Shown piece after piece: positions 47,799 to 57,200 of a DNA stretch of 64,000 bases; positions within the stretch are counted from its first letter, which is position 1; the number at the start of each line of letters is the position of its first letter. The stretch is from Chondrilla cf. caribensis (Eukaryota > Porifera > Demospongiae > Chondrillida > Chondrillidae): NCBI GenBank assembly GCA_964020155.1, contig OZ026570.1, forward strand, positions 1,489,721 through 1,553,720. The letters run 5' to 3'. The notes under the pieces were generated by a model, which worked only from the letters and a program-made list of their open reading frames with translations, did no database searches and was not told the origin of the DNA. A program made the position numbers and the translations under genes.

Positions 47799-48621
47799 AT
47801 TTGAATTATGTAAATTTTATTTTAATACAGTGTATGTACAGTATTATAATAATATTATTAATGGAATTAAATTTTGTTATAATATCCCAGTTTTACAATA
47901 ATGGTACAGTATTGAGTATAGTGCCCTATATCAGGATGATACGTACTGTAATTACACATAGTTTTTGTGTTCAAATATTAATGATATGCAAATATTAATT
48001 TCAACTAGACAATGTCATACATATTGTGATGCATTTAGGACTTTGCTTTAGATTTCACCTTGCATTTGGCAGCTGTACAGCTAGAAAATGCTTTCATCCT
48101 TAAACACATAATATTATATTGATAAGAGGAGAACTCAGTCTACTAACACCATTATCAATACTATTGCAACATCCAGTTATCCATAGAGCCAACAGGGTTA
48201 GGGTCATGAGATGTTTTCATTTGTTAATAACATTCATTGTAATGAGGTAGCTATCTACCATGGCAACAGACAAAGGGAGATACATCATAATTACGTCAAA
48301 CATGTAATCTACACATTTAGTAGTATTATATATGTTCTCACACACACATTATGTATAATTCTCCTGTAATATAATATTATTATACAGTAGATTACATAAT
48401 GACATTCATTGAAAAGATGTCCCACCGCACACATACTTAGTGATATTCATGACATGTCTACTTATGAATATCGATGTGATATCCTGACGCAGTTTACACA
48501 TACTACGCCCCTTGTATTTAGTGAGGTTGTTCAAGCTCAGCAACCTAGAATAGGACTATTTATTGTGCTATACATGTAATCCAGGACAGAACTGTGAAGA
48601 CGTAACTGGGAAAGACTGGAA
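47799..48621. other. PIKfyve 3' flank and spacer
   Basis: AT-rich sequence after the PIKfyve stop with possible polyadenylation signals. No coding sequence seen until 48622. Confidence 0.5.
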
Positions 48622-49404
48622 ATGCCATGCTTTAATCCTTTTGTGTCTCAAATTTTGACAATATTTCTGTTGTTTATATCCGAAATCAATGTGTCCTCAA
48701 GCAGTGGATCAGGGAAAGCTCCCCAAACCTGTGGAATAGACAACAGTAAGTTTTACTGCCAGTATAGACAGCCAATGTGCCAACCAAGATCTCTACGCTG
48801 CACTGAAAGAAATATCTGTCCTAACCCTAACACTAACATGGAAGAAGGATGTGAAAGAAATGCTGTGTCTGGAAAATATGCTGTCTATCTTGGCCGGTCA
48901 CCTTTATCTGACTCATCATCTAGCAAACGAGGTATATTCGAGCATAGGTTCATAACGTACAGAGGATTCACTTATGAGTTTGGTAGAAGCTATTTAGTAC
49001 AGGTATTGGATATTAATGACCCTAAGTACAAGTACAAGGATGGACAAGATGTGAAAGGTCCACTAGAACATCAAGGATTTAGTCAATGCACATGGAAGGA
49101 TGCCACCACATTTTGTTATTTGTTTGATGATGAGTATAATTGGGCTTTTAACAATTGCCAACACTTTGCAAAAGAGCTTCTGTACACATTGCTCTATGGT
49201 CCATGTGCATCATCTCAAAGGAAACGTTCAGAGCAAACATCACTTGAAGAATTTGTAAGGCAGTTATTCCAAAACCGCAGTTGCAGTGATACCAACACTA
49301 CTGATAGTTCCAGCTCCTACCAACAGGTTCATGCCAGTGTTCTATCCAAGTTTATTCTTGCTTTGGTAGCCACTCTAGTGATGTCCATACTTATGTCACA
49401 GTAA
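48622..49404 (+). CDS. Secreted, probably GPI-anchored protein with an His/NNCQHF papain-fold-like domain
   Basis: Single exon, 260 residues. An N-terminal signal peptide (ILTIFLLFISEINV) precedes a Cys-rich stretch (about 37-75), and the C-terminus is a hydrophobic tail (FILALVATLVMSILMSQ) after a Ser/Thr-rich spacer, as in GPI-anchored proteins. The core (about 85-195) has KYAVYLGR, EHRFITYRGFTYEFG and, about 70 residues later, NNCQHFAKEL. A His strand followed by an NC(x)HF helix is the layout of permuted papain-fold families (PPPDE/DeSI-like, LRAT/NlpC-P60-like), where His and Cys are catalytic. That assignment is inference from a pattern, not a recognised family match. The ATG chosen is the first in frame and gives a clean signal peptide. 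Confidence 0.75.
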   Translation: MPCFNPFVSQILTIFLLFISEINVSSSSGSGKAPQTCGIDNSKFYCQYRQPMCQPRSLRCTERNICPNPNTNMEEGCERNAVSGKYAVYLGRSPLSDSSSSKRGIFEHRFITYRGFTYEFGRSYLVQVLDINDPKYKYKDGQDVKGPLEHQGFSQCTWKDATTFCYLFDDEYNWAFNNCQHFAKELLYTLLYGPCASSQRKRSEQTSLEEFVRQLFQNRSCSDTNTTDSSSSYQQVHASVLSKFILALVATLVMSILMSQ

Positions 49405-50052
49405 CAGTAGTGTGTACTAAGCGTAGTCTGTTAATATTATATAGGACATTATATTAATTTATAGTATTACAGTAGTATGTAAAGGTGGACCAAGTCTTAG
49501 AGTATAACTTGTTTTTTATACTTGATATGATTATACCTGTATTAAAACTCATTATTTGTTGTAATAGTTACTGTTTGCGATTTACGTATCATAATAACAG
49601 CAAAGGCTGCGGCGAACCATAAACTCCCCGTACAGAAACACAAGTACACACACATGCACATGTACTCTCGTATGCACACAGCTGTGCGTACGATTCTCTC
49701 TATTGATGCATGTGAAAGTTAAGTCATGACTTCCTCTTGAGAGTCCACCTTAAATTGTCAATGCGTTCTTTTAGTTGTAAACATTCTGACCATAGGCTTG
49801 TTCTTTTAATTGTTATAAGTATTCTACCCATGCATTTGTATGCCCGTACTCAATAAGTGATCATGCATGGTCGAATATAATTATGGGCATCATGTATTGT
49901 GCAATTGTTACTCACACTTGATTCATATACAGTGGAGTCTCATTATAATGAACACGCTTAAAACGATTATCTCTTAATACGAAGTGTATATTACACATGT
50001 ACACAATTCCATATGTATGGCCAAACACATTATCACCACTACTACAACAGTA
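49405..50052. other. Spacer between convergent genes
   Basis: 3' flanks of the papain-fold-like gene and of reductase copy A. Near 49931 CAGTGGAGTCTCATTATAAT after TA looks like a left-end fragment of a pogo-type element. Otherwise nothing recognised. Confidence 0.5.
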
Positions 50053-51018
50053 CTAAACTTCGGAAACCATGGGAGTATTGTTCAAAACTGCTAAGATATT
50101 CTTCACAACGACATCCATCATTTTGAGGCGTGTCTGTACAGTAGCACTTCCAACATGAGGTGTGAACACTATGTTCTTTAGACTGAGGAGGGCGTGGTCA
50201 CGTGGGAGGGGTTCTGGGTCACTCACATCCAGCCCGGCATACCTTATCCCACCACTACTGAGAGCCTCCGCTAGTGCATCGTGATCAACCAGCAGTCCTC
50301 GGGATACATTTACAAATGTGGCAGAATCCTTCATAACTGAAAATTCCTTCTTCCCCATCATTCGATATGTATCAGGAGTTGATGGTGCCGTCAGCACTAC
50401 AAAGTCACACTCGCTCAACATCTCATGTAGGCTGGAGTAGTATGTAGCCTTCAGATCTTCTTCCACCTCGGTTTCTGCACGGGAACGGTTGTGGTAGATG
50501 ATGTTCATTGCGAATCCAAAACATGCCATCCGAGCAACAATACTTCCTATTCTTCCCATCCCAATGATACCTAATGTGCTACCGGTAACATCTGTACCGA
50601 GGAACGTGGGCGTGTAAGGAGCAAAGCTGGTAACATCAGGATCTCGACACAGCGCGTCTCCTTCCACGACTCGCCTAGCACAAGCCAATATGAGGGACAT
50701 CGCTACTTCCGCTGTTGCGTTATTGAGTACATCTGGTGTGTTTCCTACCCGAATGCCTCTTTTCTTGGCTGCCTTAACGTCTATGTGCTCGTAACCAACG
50801 GAGAAAGCGCTTATAATAGAGAGATTCGGAAAACTGCTTATGAATTCCTCCGTCACTTTGAAATTCGGGAACATGGTGATGGCGACGATCTTCTCCCTGT
50901 CCTCGTCTGACTTGATATCTTCTAATCGATATACCGTGAAGTGTTGCTGAAGTAAGGACAATTGGCCGCTGTTCAATTCGACACAACTTAGTATGCAGGG
51001 CTTCGACACTTCGGCCAT
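50053..51018 (-). CDS. D-2-hydroxyacid dehydrogenase, glyoxylate/hydroxypyruvate reductase-like, copy A (intronless)
   Basis: A complete 321-residue single-exon ORF, typical length for the family. Substrate domain 1-100 and 290-321 flank the nucleotide domain. GIIGMGRIG (150-158) is the dinucleotide loop; YHNRSR (175-180) places Arg where NADP(H)-using members have it. The catalytic triad is Arg240 (NVSRG), Glu269 (DPEP) and His288 (TPHVG). The family reduces glyoxylate and hydroxypyruvate with NAD(P)H, and copies in animals act in glyoxylate detoxification and serine catabolism; exact substrate not provable here. Copy B (52166-53131) differs at 14 of 321 residues. The start ATG follows the pattern MAEVSKPCILS, shared by both copies. 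Confidence 0.92.
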   Translation of the reverse strand: MAEVSKPCILSCVELNSGQLSLLQQHFTVYRLEDIKSDEDREKIVAITMFPNFKVTEEFISSFPNLSIISAFSVGYEHIDVKAAKKRGIRVGNTPDVLNNATAEVAMSLILACARRVVEGDALCRDPDVTSFAPYTPTFLGTDVTGSTLGIIGMGRIGSIVARMACFGFAMNIIYHNRSRAETEVEEDLKATYYSSLHEMLSECDFVVLTAPSTPDTYRMMGKKEFSVMKDSATFVNVSRGLLVDHDALAEALSSGGIRYAGLDVSDPEPLPRDHALLSLKNIVFTPHVGSATVQTRLKMMDVVVKNILAVLNNTPMVSEV

Positions 51019-51449
51019 TTTTCACTGTAGCTAACAGTCACATGATCAGAAATGTGTTACGTAATACATGTAGGCCTAACGAAATTTCAAGTATATAATA
51101 TACAGTACATATAAAACACTATTATAATTTTCTGTCGCAATTTCGTCATGCATAGTTATATTATTATGGTCTACGTTGTTACACAGGGTATATGCACAGT
51201 TAGGTACACGTGCATGAGTGGAGATTGAATCGGAAACTCTATAGCTACATGCATTATTTTGAATCACTGTTAATACTCGAAATCCCCGTTTCAGCAAAGA
51301 AAATAACAATGGAATTAGGCCTTTCGATAATGTTTCAATAGACTTTTATTTTTAGATTAACTCGTATTTTCATCCCATGATTCATTGTCATCAATCCATT
51401 ACAATCATTGTCTTTACAATTGAATGCACCAAAAACACACGAACACATG

Positions 51450-51453
51450 CACA

Positions 51454-51514
<61 letters not shown>

Positions 51515-51560
51515 CTACACACACACATACACACAAACACACACACACACACATACACAG
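51450..51560. repeat. (CA)n tract upstream of reductase copy A
   Basis: CA repeats with ATAC and AAAC interruptions. The counterpart upstream of copy B is at 54212-54275. Confidence 0.9.
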
Positions 51561-51824
51561 ATGAACAGGCATTTAATATATTGTATATATCATATATACT
51601 TGTACATATGTACACAAGAATTGTATTATTTATGTATGGCCAAGCACATATCACCACATACGGATTACTAGTATCAACAACATACAGTACTATGTTATTA
51701 ATTGAATTTTATAATAGTATTCTAAAGTACGTACATAATATTATGAAAACTAATATCCAGATAAAAGAAAATGAGAAACAGCATCAATGATATAATAAAA
51801 CAGTACTATAATTATAGAAGTTTC

Positions 51825-51978
51825 GTTGAAAATCAACCTGCTTGGGGAGAAAGGAGAAGAGAAAAATGGGCAATTGTGGGACTCGAACCCAGGGTGTCTG
51901 ACTGTAGCCACTATACCACAGCAACCAGCCTTCCAAATTCTCCTTTCATACTCCTATAGGGGAGGTTGATTTCCAGCA
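51825..51978 (-). mobile_element. Foldback element with a tRNA-like core
   Basis: Arms GAAAATCAACCTGCTTGGGG...AAAGGAGAA (from 51828) and the inverted TTCTCCTTTCATACTCCTAT...GGTTGATTTCC (to 51974) enclose a minus-strand segment (51868-51926) starting GGTTGCTGTGGTATAGTGGC and ending GGGTTCGAGTCCCACAATTG. GGTTCGAGTCC is a perfect B box and TGGTATAGTGG a good A box, but they are only about 18 bp apart and the anticodon arm is missing, so this is a tRNA-derived relic, not a working tRNA. Confidence 0.65.
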
Positions 51979-52165
51979 AAACATCAGTAATTATCACATA
52001 CCAGCTTATATTATCTGATTAAAATTGGACGGAGTGATTACACTGATTAGGTGAGATGTGGAAATGAAGATAATTAATACAATTAGTGAAATAGTACTGT
52101 AAAATTTAATAGTAGTTTCATAATTAGTACATCTGATTCAGACAAAAAGTATTATTCAAGCAGTA

Positions 52166-53131
52166 CTAAACCTCTGCAACCATAGGAGTATTGTTCAAAA
52201 CTGCTAAAATATTCTTCACAACAACATTCATCATTTTGAGGCGTGTCTGTACAGTAGCACATCCAACATGAGGCGTGAACACAATGTTCTTTAGACTGAG
52301 GAGGGCGTGGTCACGTGGGAGGGGCTCTGGGTCACTCACATCCAGCCCGGCATACCTTATCCCACCACTACTGAGAGCCTCTGCTAGTGCATCGTGATCA
52401 ACCAGCCGTCCTCGGGATACATTTACAAATGTGGCAGAATCCTTCATAACTGAAAATTCCTTCTTCCCCATCATTCGATAAGTATCAGGAGTTGATGGAG
52501 CTATCAGCACTACAAAGTCACACTCTCTCAACATCTCATGTAGGCTGGAGTAGTATGTAGCCTTCAGATCTTCTTCCACCTTGGTTTCTGCACGGGAACG
52601 GTTGTGGTAGATGATGTTCATTGCGAATCCAAAACGTGCCATTCGAGCAACAATACATCCTATTCTTCCCATCCCAATGATACCTAATGTGCTACCTGTA
52701 ACATCTGTACCGAGGAACGTGGGCGTATAAGGAGCAAAGCTGGTAACATCAGGATCTCGACACAGCGCGTCTCCTTCCACGACTCGCCTAGCACAAGCCA
52801 ATATGAGGGACATCGCTACTTCTGCTGTAGAGTTATTGGGTACATCTGGTGTGTTTCCTACCCGAATGCCTCTTTTCTTGGCTGCCTTAACGTCTATGTG
52901 CTCGTAACCAACGGAGAAAGCGCTTATAATAGAGAGATTCGGAAAACTGCTTATGAATTCCTCCGTCACTTTGAAATTCGGGAACATGGTGATGGCAACG
53001 ATCTTCTCCCTGACCCTGTCTGACTTGATATCTTCTAATCGATATACCGTGAAATGTTGCTGAAGTAAGGACAATTGGCCGCTGTTCAATTCGACACAAC
53101 TTAGTATGCAGGGCTTCGACACTCCTGCCAT
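52166..53131 (-). CDS. D-2-hydroxyacid dehydrogenase, glyoxylate/hydroxypyruvate reductase-like, copy B (intronless)
   Basis: 321 residues, single exon, 95.6% identical to copy A by direct residue comparison. Catalytic Arg240, Glu269 and His288 and the GMGRIG loop are kept. Differences include S159C beside the nucleotide loop, C166R, E184K, S202R, L242R just after the catalytic Arg (SRGRLVD, the commoner form in the family), S291C next to the catalytic His (PHVGCAT), and N-terminal E39R/D40V. The frame is intact, so both copies can be active. It lies on the same strand as copy A, head-to-tail. Confidence 0.92.
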   Translation of the reverse strand: MAGVSKPCILSCVELNSGQLSLLQQHFTVYRLEDIKSDRVREKIVAITMFPNFKVTEEFISSFPNLSIISAFSVGYEHIDVKAAKKRGIRVGNTPDVPNNSTAEVAMSLILACARRVVEGDALCRDPDVTSFAPYTPTFLGTDVTGSTLGIIGMGRIGCIVARMARFGFAMNIIYHNRSRAETKVEEDLKATYYSSLHEMLRECDFVVLIAPSTPDTYRMMGKKEFSVMKDSATFVNVSRGRLVDHDALAEALSSGGIRYAGLDVSDPEPLPRDHALLSLKNIVFTPHVGCATVQTRLKMMNVVVKNILAVLNNTPMVAEV

Positions 53132-53289
53132 TCTTCACTGTACATGGTTGTATGGTTGTGCGCGATCAAGACGAAAGGAATTATATCACTTTCATCTCAA
53201 CCTTTATCAATTTCATCATCAGGTGTTGTACCAGCCTCATCATTTCTATATCACCTTTGTAGGATTGCCACCCAACTACTGTCGCTGAT

Positions 53290-53322
53290 CTTGAATTGAA
53301 TTGAATTGAATTGAATTGAATC
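53290..53322. repeat. (GAATT)n pentanucleotide repeat
   Basis: Five to six copies of TTGAA units. Confidence 0.85.
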
Positions 53323-53554
53323 TTCCATGCAGATTTTAAAATGACACCTTTCTTCCATTAAGGTGCAAATTTTTGCTCTGCTTAACAGTTTGATAACCCT
53401 CTTGAATGTATTGACATGAAAGCAATTATGATCCTACCAGTTCTTCTCTTTCAAAAACCCGGTGTGAAACCCGAATGCAAGGATTATTCAAAATTCTTGG
53501 GCGATAGTAGTCTGGCCTGCTATCCATGCAGGGCTGCTTTATCAACCAGCAATA

Positions 53555-54000
53555 AGGAGAAAGAAACAATGGAAGGATCATGAAGGTCTTTGACAAACTT
53601 GTTTCGCTTGCAATTGGCAACATTAAAGCAACTATAAGGCTTATTGCAGAGCACGGAAATGGTAAACCATTACAACTATCCCAACAGCAACCTGCTGATG
53701 GAAGGACTACCAAAGAGCACTTAGCTACCAGACAAGCACCCTGAACCACAACCATTACGACCAGGAGCTCTTTACAATGGTCCAGTGAAATCTCCTATGA
53801 ATCATCCAGTTGCATTTCCCGCAATTTCAGCTGAAGTTACAAGACAAACGATCCAACAAATGGGTGGTTCAGCTGGTCCATCAGGACTGGATGTCAATGC
53901 TTAATTGGAAGAGACTTGAGGCCCTCATTGCAAGTCGTGATCGGCTGATAGCCTTGGACAAAAACCCATGCAGGTGTGCGACCAATTGGTACTGGTGAAT
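53555..54000 (+). pseudogene. Decayed reverse-transcriptase-type retroelement ORF fragment
   Basis: In pieces of different frames one reads FDKLVSLAIGNIKATIRLIA, KPLQLSQQQPADGRTTKEHL and then EVTRQTIQQMGGSAGPSGLD, followed by WKRLEALIASRD. A GSAGPSG(L/M)DxxxWRR block preceded by a short linker is common just before the RT fingers in invertebrate non-LTR-type ORFs (family memory, not a search). Stops and frameshifts interrupt it, and no RT catalytic block is present. It lies upstream of reductase copy B, in sequence that copy A lacks. Confidence 0.6.
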
Positions 54001-54211
54001 GCCTCAGAAGATTGATTGGCAAAGTATTTTTAAAATTATAATAAACATTGGAATCTGGCCTTTTGATAATGTTTCAATAGACTTTCATTCTCAGATTAAC
54101 TCGTATTTCCATCCCATGATTGGTATCGATTCATTACAATCATTGTCTTTATAATTGAAATTAAAACATCAACAATTCATGTTTCATACAAAGACTTGTG
54201 TACATACAAAG

Positions 54212-54212
54212 A

Positions 54213-54275
<63 letters not shown>
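54212..54275. repeat. (CA)n tract between reductase copy B flank and LARP7 3' end
   Basis: Pure CA run immediately next to the predicted last LARP7-like exon (stop codon at 54285-54287). Confidence 0.9.
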
Positions 54276-54276
<1 letters not shown>

Positions 54277-54284
54277 TGGCAGTT

Positions 54285-57200
54285 CTACGAATCAGCTCTC
54301 GTGGTACTTGAGCTCAGCATCTTCTTGAGTACCTAACGGAGGAGTACAACAATTAGTTGAAGTAATGAAATTGAACAGAACATCTCAGGACTTGTATAAC
54401 AGCAACATGCAAACCAGTACAACATCAGGAGCAGCACCAACCACCTTATCAGCACCTCTTTTAGCTGTATCTTGTAAGCTGAGCTCTGCTGGGTCATAAA
54501 ATGCATCTGAAGACAGTAATCAGATTTGGAAATCAAAAACATACGTACCACAACTGGCTTCCATAAACAATAATAATTATAAAGGTCATTAAATGTGTAC
54601 AATTCCTACCATTACTAATTCAATATATGCATACAACACAATATTCTTAACCATCCCATAATATACACCATCTGAATCCACTCCCCAACACGCCACGCTC
54701 ACCATACCTCCATAACACATCACCCCCACACCCTATACCACTCCCCAATACACAATACTCACCATCCTACTCCACACCACCCTCACCATCCCACTTCACA
54801 CCACCACCACACACTATACCACTCCCTATACACAATACTCACTATCCCACTTCACAACACCCCACACTCACCATCCCAAACCACACCACACTCACCATCC
54901 CACTCCACACCACACCACACTCATCATCCCACACCACACCACACTCATCATCCCACACCACACCACACTCATCATCCCACACCACACTCATCATTCCACT
55001 CCACACCACACCACACTCATCATCCCACTCCACACCACACCACACTCACCATCCCACTCCACACCACACCATACTCACCATCCCAAACCACACCACACTC
55101 ACCATACCACTCCACACCACACCACACTCATCATCCCACTCCACACCACACCATACTCACCATCCCACTCCACACAACAGGACATTCACCATCCTGCACC
55201 ACACTCACCATCCCACACCAAACCACACACACACTCACCGTCATTGTCACAAGTGCTGGATGTCAGTCGTACATCAGAATATGCCTTTTTGATTTTAGAC
55301 ATTTCTTGTTTTTGTAACTTCAAATACAATTTCTTCAGACGAATCCATTCCAACCTTCGACCAAGTAGTAGTACAACACAGGTGATCATTAAATACAAGA
55401 CAAATCACAGTGACAATGTACGTACATACATACAATACTCTCATGCCATACTACTACATACATACAACTACAGCAAGAACACATGTACATAGGTAAAGAC
55501 GTATATAGAAGTAAAGCTTTGCCTGTTATCTTCATAATGAACTAGTAATACTAAGATTAGTAAACAGGTCACCATGTAAGTACGTATGCAGGTGCGAATG
55601 TGTGGCTATTTCTCTCTGAGATGTACACCTACTGCACATGCACATACATCATGCAGTATGTGTAAGTTGATGCAATACTAAAATACTAAAATGTCTGCTA
55701 CGTAGTTTATGCAACTTATGCAGGGGTTGGTACATATATAGCTGGTTTGGTTTGGTATGAGAGAGGGTCACATGCGTTAGGCCTAGTGTACAAGACACCA
55801 TGTATGCACACACGTAAGTACGAAAGTATGCACGCATGTAGTAAAGTTTCTCCGAAAGTCCATTGCTGTACATAGTTTCCAGGACTTACAAAGGCTCTGC
55901 ACACAAACACACTTTGATGAGAGATAAAAGGCCAAAAGTCTTGTGAGACTGGGTGGGCTTGTACATTCTGAAACCAGGACCAATAAAGAGTGCTCAGAAG
56001 AGAGACTAGTGCATGCACTTACTGATGAAGCACTTTGTAGGGCTGTTTCACATCTGCGTCCTTTTTACTTTTCTTCTTCTTGTGTCTCCTGGACTTCGTC
56101 TTGACAGTTGCTTCAACAGGTACACTATCTTCACTCCCTCCCGGTTGTAGGGTCTCATTCACCTTCTTCATCTTACTAGGAGGCTCCGAAAATGCAGAAT
56201 GAACATTTGATGATTCGGAATTTGGAAATTCTACAGGAGATGGTTCAACGACAGAAGGGCACACAGGTGTGGGGGGCGAGGTTTGAGTTGGACCATCATT
56301 TCTGGATTTTGTGGCATGGTCTCCAGTAGAAGGTTCAGGTGAAGATGGCTTTTGTTGAGATTCACTTCGCTCCAATGATGCATCTATGACTTCAGAATGG
56401 GGCCTTTTTCGACTTTTGACCATCCCTCCCTCATTTCCAGGGGTCTTGTCTCCTTGTAGTGGTGTTCTTTCAGCATGGCTGTCATCTTCACCCTGCCCAG
56501 TTCCCTCAGCCCTCCCCCCTCTGTCTTCTTTGTCGGACACACCCAGAGATGGGTAGAGAGGTTCTAAGCCTGAATCAAAGTTGTCAAACAGCTGCAACAA
56601 CAAATACAAATGAATATACATATACATAGGTACATAACTAAATATTACATATATGCACATATGTATATAAACTTTCAAGTAGCATCCAATAACACAGTGG
56701 AAAATACCAGTAGCGGAGTGGTCAACTAAAGTAAGCATGCATGTGATAATCATGTGTCAATCATGTGTTAATCATGTGACAATCACATGTTCAGCATGTA
56801 CTCAGTATGTGTCAATCATGTGATTGGAACATGTACGTGGGGAGAGCTGTACAGATGAGGTATAATATTCTATGGACAGCTTACCTTAAGGGCTTTCAGA
56901 ACACCTCCAGGTTTGCTGAATGTGATCCAAGCGAACCCCTTGATTTCCTTGCTGTCTTTAAAGCGTGGTAAACTACAAGAGAAAGGGGGCATGAACATAC
57001 ATATGATCACAGGATAGTCCAGCTAAAGTGGAGCCTGGATGTGGCTCCACCTATAAAAATATTTAGCTACAACGATTTTTAATAAGTTACAATATGCATG
57101 TGTGTATACCTACGTATATGCGTATGTATGTAAGCACGTGTGCATGCAATTTGACACAACTGGCTCAGTAGTTAAGAAGAGGGTTGTTTGGCTAGGTGAC

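Larger units (their letters stand above)
51019..52165. other. Spacer between reductase copies
   Basis: Contains upstream flank of copy A. A block at about 51310-51425 recurs at 54050-54165 upstream of copy B, then a (CA)n tract, a foldback element (51825-51978), and AT-rich sequence downstream of copy B. No gene supported. Confidence 0.6.

Noticed and set aside
51868..51926. Functional tRNA gene
   Set aside because: A and B boxes too close and no anticodon arm or matched acceptor stem.
53426..53755. 109-residue minus-strand ORF
   Set aside because: Antisense of the decayed retroelement ORF, which has the recognisable motifs on the plus strand.
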